Of a stretch of 34,285 nt of DNA, positions 9,303-18,044 are shown piece by piece. The DNA lies in NCBI GenBank assembly GCA_007117355.1, contig SKGS01000238.1, forward strand, positions 1-34,285, written 5' to 3'. Below the pieces are notes generated by a model, which searched no databases, had not been told where the DNA came from, and saw only the letters and a program-made list of their open reading frames with translations. Made by a program: the position numbers and the translations under genes. Numbering within the stretch: the first letter of the stretch is position 1; each line of letters begins with the position of its first letter. Source of the DNA: Lishizhenia sp. GTDB lineage: Bacteria > Bacteroidota > Bacteroidia > Flavobacteriales_D > Crocinitomicaceae.

Positions 9303-10838
9303 ATGAAACCAAGTACTGAACTCTTTGCACTTATTAAGTCAATGTCAAAGTCTGAAAAGCGATTCTTTAAATTGAATTCTGCTATACAGTCTGGTGAAAA
9401 GAATTACCTTAAAATATTTGATTTCATAGAAAAGCTCGGATCTTATGATGAAGAACAGTTAAAACATCATTTTAAAGATGAAACATTTGTCAAGCATCTA
9501 CCTTCAGAAAAGAATCATTTGTATAAATTGATATTAAAAAGTTTAAGGTCATATTATTCAGATCAAACTGTTTCAACTCAACTTAAAGAAGAAATAAAAA
9601 ATGTAGAAGTTTTATATAATAAGGCATTATATCAAGAGTGCTCAAAGTTTATAAAACGAGCAAAACGCATTGCGCAAGATTATGAAAAATTTTATTATCA
9701 ATTTGAATTAATTTCTTGGGAGAAACGTTTACTGGAAGAATCCTATAAGACAACAAATTTTGATGATATACTAAAAAAAGTAATTGAAGAAGAGGCAGAA
9801 GTCATATCGAAGCTTAGAAATTTAGCTGAGTATCAGATTCTTTTCTCTAAAATTAATGCGCTTTTTCGTTCAGGAGGATTTACAAAAAACGAGGAAGAGA
9901 GAGCTTTGGTTAATGAAATAGCCAATCATCCATTAATAAGAGGTAAAAATACAGCTCTGTCGAAACGCGCAGCATCTATTTGCTATTATATTAAAGGGCT
10001 TTGCGCAGCTACGAATAGAGACTATTTAGCCAGCAATTTATTTTTTTCAAAAACGAAGGAAATACTTGATAATAATGAAAAGCTTAAGCTAGACCTTGGA
10101 AAACAATATATAGAAACGCTTTTTCATTTGATGCGCTGTAATCTTGATGCAGGAGACTTTGCTACTGCACAAAAGAGACTAGATGAAATAAGAGGATTAT
10201 TCCAAACAAAAGGTTTTAAGTCGATAGATTTAGCTTTAAAAATTCGCAGTGTTTGTGTAAATGAACAATTAATTATTTTCAATCGTCAAGGTGATTTTGA
10301 ATCAGCGATTCTTTTTTTGGAAAAAGAAGAAAATTTACTCAAACCTTTTGAGGAAAAGTTTAGTAAAGACCATCAACTTCAACTTTTATTTAATACTTCT
10401 TATGCTCATTTTGGTAATGGAGAATTTAAAAAAGCACTCTTTTTTTTAAATGAACTCTTAAATAACTTTGAGCAACATGTTCGTCAGGATATTTACAACT
10501 TTGCAAGAATTCTTAACTTATTGATTCATTTTGAACTGAACAATACAGATTTATTGGAGTATGAGATTATATCAATAAACCGATTTATTCGAAAGACCAA
10601 AAGAGATTATAATATAGAAACTATTTTAATCAAATACATTCGGAAAATCATTCGTACTAATGCAACGGATGAGCATAAAGTGCTTTTCGAGCGACTTTAT
10701 CAGGAAATGGAACAGTTATTTGAAAACCACCAAGAAACCGTAATATTAGAATACGTAGATGTTTTTTCTTGGGTAGAATCTAAAATCAAAAAAACAACAT
10801 TCGATAAACTCGTTCAGAAGAATCAGGAACGAAAATAA
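9303..10838 (+). CDS. Uncharacterised alpha-helical (TPR-like) protein
   Basis: ORF 9294..10838 (TTG start); ATG at 9303. About 510 aa, Leu/Lys/Glu-rich helical pattern without signal peptide or recognised catalytic motif. Confidence 0.8.
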   Translation: MKPSTELFALIKSMSKSEKRFFKLNSAIQSGEKNYLKIFDFIEKLGSYDEEQLKHHFKDETFVKHLPSEKNHLYKLILKSLRSYYSDQTVSTQLKEEIKNVEVLYNKALYQECSKFIKRAKRIAQDYEKFYYQFELISWEKRLLEESYKTTNFDDILKKVIEEEAEVISKLRNLAEYQILFSKINALFRSGGFTKNEEERALVNEIANHPLIRGKNTALSKRAASICYYIKGLCAATNRDYLASNLFFSKTKEILDNNEKLKLDLGKQYIETLFHLMRCNLDAGDFATAQKRLDEIRGLFQTKGFKSIDLALKIRSVCVNEQLIIFNRQGDFESAILFLEKEENLLKPFEEKFSKDHQLQLLFNTSYAHFGNGEFKKALFFLNELLNNFEQHVRQDIYNFARILNLLIHFELNNTDLLEYEIISINRFIRKTKRDYNIETILIKYIRKIIRTNATDEHKVLFERLYQEMEQLFENHQETVILEYVDVFSWVESKIKKTTFDKLVQKNQERK

Positions 10839-10876
10839 CCATTTATTTGACCGAGAAGTCAAAACAAGAAATGTGT

Positions 10877-12367
10877 TTAGAATCTTGTTGAGAAGGTAAC
10901 TACAACGGTTTGCATCCAATTACTAAACGAAGTACGATTTTGAGCTTGCGAAGGGTCGAAAGCATAATACTCACTTGGAATATTTAAGGCCCTGTAACTT
11001 AAGTCCAAATTAATTTTCTTACCATTATAACCAATTCCAGTCGCTAGAGTTTGCCTTGGGATTCTTTCGGTAACAACGTCTTTTCTAAATGCTTGAGGAA
11101 TTAATGCGTATCCAGCGCGTAAAAATATATCTTGTGCAACCATAAGCTCAGCGCCAATTCTAGTGTTAAGAACTGCTCGATATTGGTTAGCGACCTCTTG
11201 ATTTTCAACTTGAAAACTGTAAAATCCAAATTCGCCAGATGGATCAGATGAAAGCCTTCCTCTTCCAAAGTTGACATATTCAATATCTATATTTAGCGCT
11301 CCTTTCATATCGAAAATGTAGGCTAAAGAACCTCTGATTTTACCTGGGGTTCGAACGCGATACTTGTATTCACCAAAAGGAATAAATTGTTCAGGTACAG
11401 GAACAGTGCCGTAATCATGATAAGCAATCATATTAGCTGAATAATCTTCGGTAATCGTAATTTGATTCGCTGTTTCAACTGCCAAACCAAATCGCAGTTC
11501 TTCTTTTGGAAGATACAGTACACCTAGTTTTAAGTGGAATCCCCAACCAGCAGATTCTTGATCATAAAAATAATCAAATGATTGTAGGCTTGTGATGGAT
11601 GGATCTGGCTCAAGAAGTACTTCGTTATGTGTAATGTTTTCTGTGTATTTTACTCTTCTAGCCGCACCACTTGCGCCTACGTATAATTGGTTCATGAAGT
11701 TTTGACTCCACCCAAAGTGAAAATCACCAATCCCTCCTCTTGTTTGAATAATGCGTTCGTGGTACATATCTCCACTTGTAAGGTTGGGAAAATAGCTTAC
11801 TGTTTGTGGGTCGTAACTGATTGCATTTACATCTAAACCCAATCCAGTGGAGAAGGGACGGTCAAAGAAAATTTGGTCGTTATCCATTGGAATACCAAAA
11901 CCATCATTTGCAAAAACATCTAATAATGAGTTAAAGTTTTGACCTTCATATCTGTAATTGGCATCAAAATTTTTAATTCTAGTGTAACCAAAGTAAAACT
12001 GCCTAAAAAGCCAACCGTTATTTTCATTGCTAATGTCACGGGTAATTATCATTCCAATATTTCCAAGTTTGCTGCTTCTGAAAGTTTCAAACGCTTCTGT
12101 TTCGTTGTAAACACCAGTGATATTGCTCCAGGAATTATTCAAGCTAACGGTAAAATCGCTTCTTGAAAACCTTGCTAATCCAGCCGGATTTACCTGAATT
12201 GAGCTAAAGTCAGCTCCAAGTGCTCCGAAAGACCCTGCCATGGATTCAAAGCGAGCTGAACCAAAAATATCAGTGTCTGAAAATCTAAGAACATCTACTT
12301 CATTTTGTGCCTGAATAATAATGCTACTCATTATGATCATGCAGTACGTCGAAATGATTTTTTTCAT
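10877..12367 (-). CDS. OmpP1/FadL-family-like outer membrane transport protein
   Basis: Signal peptide MKKIISTYCMIIMSSIIIQAQ; N-term GSARFESMAGSFGALGADFSSIQVNPAGLARFSRSDFTVSL typical of FadL/PorV-like barrels; ends in alternating aromatic strand MQTVVVTFSTRF. Confidence 0.82.
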   Translation of the reverse strand: MKKIISTYCMIIMSSIIIQAQNEVDVLRFSDTDIFGSARFESMAGSFGALGADFSSIQVNPAGLARFSRSDFTVSLNNSWSNITGVYNETEAFETFRSSKLGNIGMIITRDISNENNGWLFRQFYFGYTRIKNFDANYRYEGQNFNSLLDVFANDGFGIPMDNDQIFFDRPFSTGLGLDVNAISYDPQTVSYFPNLTSGDMYHERIIQTRGGIGDFHFGWSQNFMNQLYVGASGAARRVKYTENITHNEVLLEPDPSITSLQSFDYFYDQESAGWGFHLKLGVLYLPKEELRFGLAVETANQITITEDYSANMIAYHDYGTVPVPEQFIPFGEYKYRVRTPGKIRGSLAYIFDMKGALNIDIEYVNFGRGRLSSDPSGEFGFYSFQVENQEVANQYRAVLNTRIGAELMVAQDIFLRAGYALIPQAFRKDVVTERIPRQTLATGIGYNGKKINLDLSYRALNIPSEYYAFDPSQAQNRTSFSNWMQTVVVTFSTRF

Positions 12368-12401
12368 ACTTTACTATCTGTAAGCTGCAATAATAATAAA
12401 A

Positions 12402-13790
12402 TTACCTTCTTCCACCTGAAGTTCCACCTCTACTTCCGCCAGATGAACCTCCTCTAGTTCCACCTGAGAAACTCCCAGAACTACCTCCTCTTGAAAACCC
12501 GCTAGAACTACTTCCGCCTCTAGAAGGACTAGAACTGAATCCCCTTGAAGGTGTTTGTTGAGGGCGAGCAGAAGGTGAACTAAACCTACTATTTTGTCTC
12601 ATGTTTGGAGAAGTTGTTCTCGTGTTTGGAGAACTCATTCGAGAATTTTGGCGAGAATTTGTTGTTCCCATTTGCGGTCTGCTCTGAGGAGAATTAACGG
12701 ATGTACTCCGCGTTGCTGGTGATGATGTAAATCCAGCAGAGTTTCGAATTTGATTATTCGTCACACTTCCTCTTGAAACAGCACTTGGGCTAGGGTGGAA
12801 GTTTGTACGATTTGTAGTATTTTGAGCCATTTGACTTCTACTAGGTGCATTAACCCTAGCATTGGTAGATTGTAAACCGCTGCTTCTATTTTGATTAATG
12901 GCAGCTGTATTTACATTTCTAGTCTGTTGTCTCAAATCGCTTGGTCTTGCAAATTCGCCGGAACGAATTTCTCTTGTGTTAGCAACAGCTGATTGTCTTT
13001 GCATCGCAGTCGTTTGGTTATTATTTGATTCTGCGAAAGAACTTCTGTTTACTGAACCTAAATTTCCAGAAGATATACTATTCAAAGTGGTCGGATAACT
13101 ACTACTTCTTCCAGAACCAGCACTTATAGCATTTCTTGGTCCTCTAAACACATTTTGAGAGTTTGAACCACTGCTGCCCGAGCCAATAGAATTGCCCCAA
13201 CCTGGTTGTCCCCATCCATGCACTCCGCCGTGAGGGTGCCCCCAACCGTACATTCCGCCGTAAGGATTCCCCCAGCCGTTCATTCCCCCAGAATTCCAGC
13301 CATGACCCCAGCCGTGATGACCCCAGCCATGCATTCCACCATATGGGTTACCCCAACCGTGCATTCCCCAGCCAGAGTTCCATCCGTGTCCCCATCCTGG
13401 ATGTCCCCAACCGTGCATTCCCCAGCCAGAGTTCCATCCATGCCCCCATCCGTACATTCCGCCATGTGGGTGACCCCAGCTGTTCATTCCCCAACCGTGA
13501 TGTCCCCATCCATGCATTCCGCCATAAGGATTTCCCCAAAACATTGGCGAACCAAAGCCGACTCCAACCATGGTGTTAGTTCTTCTTTGTGGATAATTCG
13601 TTCTAAATCTTCCTTCTTGTCCTGCTTGAAAAGCATTAAATGAAGTCATGTCATTTGGGTCATCTGCTAAATTTATTCTAGCAGGCGACTGAACATAAAC
13701 ATCATTTTCAGCAATGATACCGTAAGTGCCGCATGAACTTATTGTTGCTATCAATGCTATTCCTCCAACTATCTTTGCTAATGTTATCAT
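12402..13790 (-). CDS. Putative lipoprotein with Gly/Trp/His-rich tandem repeats and Ser/Arg/Asn-rich low-complexity C-terminal half
   Basis: Signal plus lipobox-like MITLAKIVGGIALIATISSC; repeats such as GWGHGWNSGWGMHGWGHP; tail FSRGGSSGSFSGGTRGGSSGGSRGGTSGGRR. Confidence 0.8.
   Translation of the reverse strand: MITLAKIVGGIALIATISSCGTYGIIAENDVYVQSPARINLADDPNDMTSFNAFQAGQEGRFRTNYPQRRTNTMVGVGFGSPMFWGNPYGGMHGWGHHGWGMNSWGHPHGGMYGWGHGWNSGWGMHGWGHPGWGHGWNSGWGMHGWGNPYGGMHGWGHHGWGHGWNSGGMNGWGNPYGGMYGWGHPHGGVHGWGQPGWGNSIGSGSSGSNSQNVFRGPRNAISAGSGRSSSYPTTLNSISSGNLGSVNRSSFAESNNNQTTAMQRQSAVANTREIRSGEFARPSDLRQQTRNVNTAAINQNRSSGLQSTNARVNAPSRSQMAQNTTNRTNFHPSPSAVSRGSVTNNQIRNSAGFTSSPATRSTSVNSPQSRPQMGTTNSRQNSRMSSPNTRTTSPNMRQNSRFSSPSARPQQTPSRGFSSSPSRGGSSSSGFSRGGSSGSFSGGTRGGSSGGSRGGTSGGRR
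13196..13544 (-). repeat. Coding tandem repeats (18-codon/54-bp unit and sub-repeats) in the GWGH lipoprotein gene
   Basis: CCCCAACCGTGCATTCCCCAGCCAGAGTTCCATCC occurs at 13351-13385 and again at 13405-13439 (period 54 bp); many degenerate copies of CCCCA(A/G)CCG/CATTCC around them. Confidence 0.85.
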
Positions 13791-13898
13791 ATGTCTTGGT
13801 ATTAAAGATTTCCTTATAAATTTACAAATAACTTTTCATTTAGATTTTTATGCGCCACAACATTTAAGTATTTTTATGTTTTTGGCGTTCTAATACAT

Positions 13899-13906
13899 TA
13901 TATTTG
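13899..13906 (+). promoter_or_regulatory. Bacteroidota-type -7 element TATATTTG upstream of proS
   Basis: TATATTTG matches TAnnTTTG, 52 nt before ATG 13959. Confidence 0.45.
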
Positions 13907-13958
13907 CAAACGATTAATTAAGGTGTTAACCTCAAAAATCATACCAAAAAAAGACGTT

Positions 13959-15431
13959 ATGGGAAACAAATTCACCTCAAGAACAGAGGATTATTCCAAG
14001 TGGTACAATGAGTTAGTTGGGAGAGCGGAATTAGCTGAACATTCAGATGTTCGTGGATGTATGGTTATAAAGCCATATGGTTATGCTATTTGGGAAAAAA
14101 TGAAAGATGTTTTGGATTTAAAGTTCAAAGAAACTGGTCATTCAAACGCTTATTTCCCATTATTTATTCCGAAATCTTATTTGAGTAAAGAAGCAAAACA
14201 CGTTGAAGGTTTCGCAAAAGAGTGTGCAGTGGTAACTCATTATCGTCTAAAAAACGATGAGAATGGAGATGTTGTAGTTGACCCAGAGGCTAAGCTGGAA
14301 GAAGAGTTGATAGTTCGACCAACTTCTGAAACGATAATTTGGAACTCGTACAAAAATTGGATTCAATCTTACCGCGATTTGCCTATATTGATTAATCAGT
14401 GGGCTAATGTTGTTCGATGGGAAATGAGAACAAGGCTGTTTTTAAGAACAGCTGAATTTTTATGGCAGGAAGGACATACCGCTCATGCAACAAAGCAGGA
14501 AGCCATAGAAGAGGCTGAGCAAATGCTTCATGTTTATGCTGATTTTGCAGAGAATTTTATGGCTATGCCTGTTGTAAAAGGGGTTAAATCAGAGTCAGAA
14601 CGTTTCGCTGGAGCAGAAGAGACATATTGTATAGAAGCTATGATGCAGGACGGTAAGGCTTTGCAGGCTGGAACCTCGCATTTCCTTGGTCAAAATTTTG
14701 CAAAAGCATTTGATGTTAAGTTTTCGGATAAAGAAGGAAAGCTTTCTCACGTATGGGCTACATCTTGGGGTGTTTCCACTCGATTGATGGGGGCTTTAAT
14801 AATGACGCATTCAGATGATGAAGGGTTGGTGCTTCCTCCAAAATTAGCGCCTATTCAAGTAGTTATTGTTCCAATTTATAAAGGTGATGAGCAGCTTGCA
14901 ATGATTACGGAGAAGGTAATTCCTTTGATGGCTGAATTGAGAAAGAAGGGAATTTCAGTTAAGTATGACGATGATGATAATAAGCGTCCAGGATGGAAAT
15001 TTGCTGAATACGAAGCTAAAGGTGTGCCAGTCCGTATTGCAATTGGAAAACGTGATTTAGAAAATAATGTTGCAGAAGTTGCTAGAAGAGATGAAAAAAC
15101 AAAGGAAACCGTTGAGTGGGAATCACTTTTAGCGCATATTGAATCGTTGCTTCATGAAATTCAAGACAACCTATTTAATAAAGCAAAAGCTTTTAGGGAT
15201 GAAATGGTTACAGAGGTTTCAAGTTTTGAGGAGTTTAAAGATGTTTTGGATAATAAAGGTGGTTTTGTTTCAGCGCATTGGGATGGGACAATAGAGACAG
15301 AGGATAAAATAAAAGAATTAACCAAGGCGACTATTCGATGTATTCCATTAGACTCAGAACGAGAAGAAGGTGTTTGTGTTTATACTGGAAAGCCATCAAC
15401 TCGCAGGGTTTTATTTGCAAAAGCTTATTAA
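13959..15431 (+). CDS. proS: Prolyl-tRNA synthetase, archaeal/eukaryotic-type (no large editing insertion)
   Basis: [102 protein letters not shown]; ends [21 protein letters not shown] begins with GTG at 13923; ATG at 13959 preferred. Confidence 0.95.
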   Translation: MGNKFTSRTEDYSKWYNELVGRAELAEHSDVRGCMVIKPYGYAIWEKMKDVLDLKFKETGHSNAYFPLFIPKSYLSKEAKHVEGFAKECAVVTHYRLKNDENGDVVVDPEAKLEEELIVRPTSETIIWNSYKNWIQSYRDLPILINQWANVVRWEMRTRLFLRTAEFLWQEGHTAHATKQEAIEEAEQMLHVYADFAENFMAMPVVKGVKSESERFAGAEETYCIEAMMQDGKALQAGTSHFLGQNFAKAFDVKFSDKEGKLSHVWATSWGVSTRLMGALIMTHSDDEGLVLPPKLAPIQVVIVPIYKGDEQLAMITEKVIPLMAELRKKGISVKYDDDDNKRPGWKFAEYEAKGVPVRIAIGKRDLENNVAEVARRDEKTKETVEWESLLAHIESLLHEIQDNLFNKAKAFRDEMVTEVSSFEEFKDVLDNKGGFVSAHWDGTIETEDKIKELTKATIRCIPLDSEREEGVCVYTGKPSTRRVLFAKAY

Positions 15432-15467
15432 AACTATATTTGATCCTATTAAAAGTAAAGTACAAGT

Positions 15468-16157
15468 ATGAGAAAGAGAGATCTGAAAAATGAAACAGTA
15501 TTAGAGTATTTGACTCAAAGGTCACTACTTAAACAGGACGTATTCGAAGTGTCTAAAAAGTCATTCTCTCTTTTTAAAGAGAGGTTGGAGAAAAAAATCA
15601 CTGACTTTTTAAGTCAATCGAAATCGGACAGAGTACGTTTGAAGTACGATGAAAAAGGAGATTTTGAATCTCATGCTTTTGTTGGTAGTGATTTACTGAT
15701 TTTTAATATGCATACCAATGTTTTTTGTTTTCCTCCTGAACATAGTATTTGGAAAACATCTTATGTTGAGAAAGACAGGGACTTAGCTTATTGTGGAGTT
15801 ATACATATCTATAATTTCTTATCCGATTCTTTTCTGCAAGGAAGACTTAATGATAGTGGTTATTTGTTAGGTCGAATTTATATCAATAAAGAAAATCATT
15901 TTTTTATCGAAGGGAAAGGTGAGTTAGGTTTTAGGTATAGAGACTTTATAAATGCTGAGTTCACAGAGCAGGTAATGGATGAGGTTATAGATTCAGCTAT
16001 TTGTCACGCTGCTGAATTTGATTTGTTAACCCCTCCAGCCGAAATGATAAGCACAGTTAGCGTACAGCAGATGCAAGCATATAGTTCTTCATTGCAATTA
16101 AAAACAGCTAAGCGATTGGGATTCAGGTTTAATGCTGACTCAGAAAAATTAGTTTAG
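15468..16157 (+). CDS. Conserved-looking hypothetical protein (229 aa)
   Basis: ATG-started ORF with good coding character, no signal peptide, no recognised family motif; lies between proS and tRNA-Glu. Confidence 0.75.
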   Translation: MRKRDLKNETVLEYLTQRSLLKQDVFEVSKKSFSLFKERLEKKITDFLSQSKSDRVRLKYDEKGDFESHAFVGSDLLIFNMHTNVFCFPPEHSIWKTSYVEKDRDLAYCGVIHIYNFLSDSFLQGRLNDSGYLLGRIYINKENHFFIEGKGELGFRYRDFINAEFTEQVMDEVIDSAICHAAEFDLLTPPAEMISTVSVQQMQAYSSSLQLKTAKRLGFRFNADSEKLV

Positions 16158-16187
16158 AAGAATTATTGATTTTTTTTGATAAAAAAA

Positions 16188-16218
16188 TTTGCCGCAATAA
16201 AAATACTCATTATATTTG
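16188..16218 (+). promoter_or_regulatory. Bacteroidota promoter TTTG-N19-TATATTTG for tRNA-Glu operon
   Basis: TTTG at 16188-16191 and TATATTTG at 16211-16218 with exactly 19 nt between, 27 nt before the first tRNA. Confidence 0.7.
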
Positions 16219-16244
16219 CACTCCGATTTTTGAAATTATTATTT

Positions 16245-16316
16245 GGCCCATTCGTCTAGTGGTTAGGACGCCAGGTTTTCATCCTGGAAACAGGAGTTCG
16301 ATTCTCCTATGGGCTA
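16245..16316 (+). tRNA. tRNA-Glu (anticodon TTC), copy 1
   Basis: 72 nt; acceptor GGCCCAT/ATGGGCT, anticodon stem CCAGG-TTTTCAT-CCTGG (anticodon TTC at 16278-16280), T-arm CAGGAGTTCGATTCTCCTA; CCA not encoded. Confidence 0.97.
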
Positions 16317-16323
16317 CAACCTT

Positions 16324-16348
16324 TTTGAGTTATACTCAAATAGTTTTT
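16324..16348 (+). other. Hairpin plus T5 in the spacer between the two tRNA-Glu genes
   Basis: TTTGAGT-TAT-ACTCAAA (16324-16340), 7-bp perfect stem, followed by TAG and TTTTT ending immediately before the second tRNA. Confidence 0.5.
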
Positions 16349-16420
16349 GGCCCATTCGTCTAGTGGTTAGGACGCCAGGTTTTCATCCTGGAAACAGGAG
16401 TTCGATTCTCCTATGGGCTA
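16349..16420 (+). tRNA. tRNA-Glu (anticodon TTC), copy 2
   Basis: Sequence identical over 72 nt to 16245-16316. Confidence 0.97.
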
Positions 16421-16449
16421 CGTTATAAATGAATTAATATATAGTTAAA

Positions 16450-16701
16450 ATGGCGAATCATAAGTCAGCATTAAAAAGAATAAGATCAAACGAGGCTAAA
16501 AGACTTCGAAACAAATATCAGCACAAAACAACGCGAAATGCAATTCGTGATTTACGTGCTACTAAAGACAAAAAGGAAGCAGAAGCAATGTTTCCTAAAG
16601 TTGCTTCTATGCTAGATAAGTTGGCGAAAACCAATGTTATTCACCACAAGAAAGCAGCAAACTTGAAAAGTGGCCTGATGATGCATGTGAACAGTCTTTA
16701 A
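16450..16701 (+). CDS. rpsT: 30S ribosomal protein S20
   Basis: [37 protein letters not shown]...[29 protein letters not shown], full-length S20. Confidence 0.97.
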   Translation: MANHKSALKRIRSNEAKRLRNKYQHKTTRNAIRDLRATKDKKEAEAMFPKVASMLDKLAKTNVIHHKKAANLKSGLMMHVNSL

Positions 16702-16724
16702 AAGATTTTAAACAATTTTAATAA

Positions 16725-16754
16725 GGGGATGCAGATGTGCATCCCCTTTTTTTA
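16725..16754 (+). terminator. Rho-independent terminator after rpsT
   Basis: GGGGATGCA-GATG-TGCATCCCC perfect 9-bp stem followed by a T tract. Confidence 0.9.
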
Positions 16755-16969
16755 TTTCAATGAATCTTATTTTGTAAATCTCAGATGTTTTAATAATTAT
16801 TTTAACAGAAGAGGGCTAATAAAAAAAAACGAAAAGAAATAACAGTATATACAACAGATATAAAGGGATTTACAATCTAAATCTGTGTTTTTGAAAATTT
16901 GCTAGGAGATGATTCTTGCAAAATTCAATTTTTGTATCTACATTAGTTCAAACATTAAAATTAATAACT

Positions 16970-17686
16970 ATGAAAAAGTTTATTGTTGCTGGTTTGATGC
17001 TTACAGCGTCAACTTTTGGTTTTTCTCAGACATATGCTGAGGTGGAAAAACCGTCAAATGAAGAAAATCCATTTTCAATGGAGGTTTTGTTTTTCAATGG
17101 TGAAGACGGTCTAAATTGGCAGGAGCCAACGCTTCGTTTTCGATATTTTGTTCAGGACAATATCGCTGCTAGGCTGCAATTTGGGCTGGGCGACGGTCTA
17201 GGTACTCCAATGAACGAAAAGAATCGTTTTAGTGAGGAGCCAGACGGTTCGGGAGAAGAAGGAGTTCAAGAAATTAGCCGTATGAGCTGGAATGTTCAAG
17301 TTGGCGGTGAATATCATTTCTTGGGTACAAAAAAATTCTCTCCTTATGGTTATTTAGGTCTTAATTTAGGTGGAGGTAGTTTAACTGAAACTTGGGATCA
17401 AACAAATGGAAATGAGTACGTTGAAAATCTAACAGGAGAAATCACTGCTGGTTTTTCTCGTTTTGGTTTTTCCGGTGGTCTAGGAATGGAGTTTTATGCT
17501 GTTGAAAATATTTTTATAGGCTTAGAACTTGGAATAGGTTATAACAGTGTGAGCTTTAACGATACTGAAGTAACAACGACTGTTGTAACACCTGGCGGTT
17601 CATTAGTTAACAATCAGACAGTACTTAGAGGCTCTGAAGCATATCTAGGGACTCATGCAGCATTGAGAATTGGCTGGAGATTTTAG
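16970..17686 (+). CDS. Outer membrane beta-barrel protein
   Basis: ATG at 16970 gives signal peptide MKKFIVAGLMLTASTFGFSQ; glycine/aromatic-rich strands (YHFLGTKKFSPYGYLGLNLGGG, FGFSGGLGMEFYAVENIFIGLELGIGY); ends ALRIGWRF. The TTG-started ORF at 16916 is an over-extension. Confidence 0.85.
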   Translation: MKKFIVAGLMLTASTFGFSQTYAEVEKPSNEENPFSMEVLFFNGEDGLNWQEPTLRFRYFVQDNIAARLQFGLGDGLGTPMNEKNRFSEEPDGSGEEGVQEISRMSWNVQVGGEYHFLGTKKFSPYGYLGLNLGGGSLTETWDQTNGNEYVENLTGEITAGFSRFGFSGGLGMEFYAVENIFIGLELGIGYNSVSFNDTEVTTTVVTPGGSLVNNQTVLRGSEAYLGTHAALRIGWRF

Positions 17687-17719
17687 TATTTGACTGATTG
17701 AAATTCTATATATAACTAG

Positions 17720-17748
17720 GGGCTACAATAAAATGTAGCCCTTTTTTT
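17720..17748 (+). terminator. Rho-independent terminator after outer membrane protein gene
   Basis: GGGCTACA-ATAAAA-TGTAGCCC 8-bp stem followed by T7. Confidence 0.88.
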
Positions 17749-17801
17749 GTTGGTACTACCACGAATTTAATGGATAGATATTTCTATGTTGATTTTTGTA
17801 C

Positions 17802-17872
17802 GACTGTAAGACCCGTCTCGCTATAAGACTGTGAGACATCTTACTGTCTTAGAATCTTAACATCTTACCGTC
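17802..17872. repeat. Nested inverted-repeat intergenic element
   Basis: GACTGTAAGA (17802-17811) and TCTTACCGTC (17863-17872) pair with one mismatch, enclosing TAAGACTGTGAGA (17824-17836)/TCTTACTGTCTTA (17839-17851), which pair with one mismatch and one G-U. Confidence 0.65.
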
Positions 17873-18031
17873 AAACTAAAATAATTTTTTCCATTAAAAT
17901 GAAAGTAGAACCTTTTTGTTGAATTTCTGGTAAAGTTTTTGATATTTTCTACCTGTCATAAAATTGCATAAAACTTTTCAACAATTGAAAGATACTTTTT
18001 TGAATACTATGATGGTCAAATTCAAATAAAG

Positions 18032-18039
18032 TATATTTG
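18032..18039 (+). promoter_or_regulatory. Bacteroidota-type -7 element TATATTTG directly upstream of dnaB
   Basis: TATATTTG ends 5 nt before ATG 18045, implying a very short or absent leader if used. Confidence 0.45.
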
Positions 18040-18044
18040 TATCT

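Noticed and set aside
13196-13544. Regular repeats that could suggest a CRISPR array
   Set aside because: Repeats are in frame, degenerate and lie inside a CDS; there are no unique equal-length spacers and no cas genes in the window.
13206-13643. Plus-strand ORF (145 aa) and other overlapping ORFs antisense to the GWGH-repeat gene
   Set aside because: These arise from the low-complexity repeat DNA of the minus-strand lipoprotein gene; the minus-strand frame has signal peptide and coherent domains.
13959-15431. Archaeal/eukaryotic-type ProRS as evidence of recent horizontal transfer
   Set aside because: This ProRS type is widespread in Bacteroidota and other bacteria, so it is not notable by itself.
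16166-16363. 65-aa ORF across the tRNA-Glu genes
   Set aside because: It runs through the promoter and the tRNAs; not a plausible protein gene.
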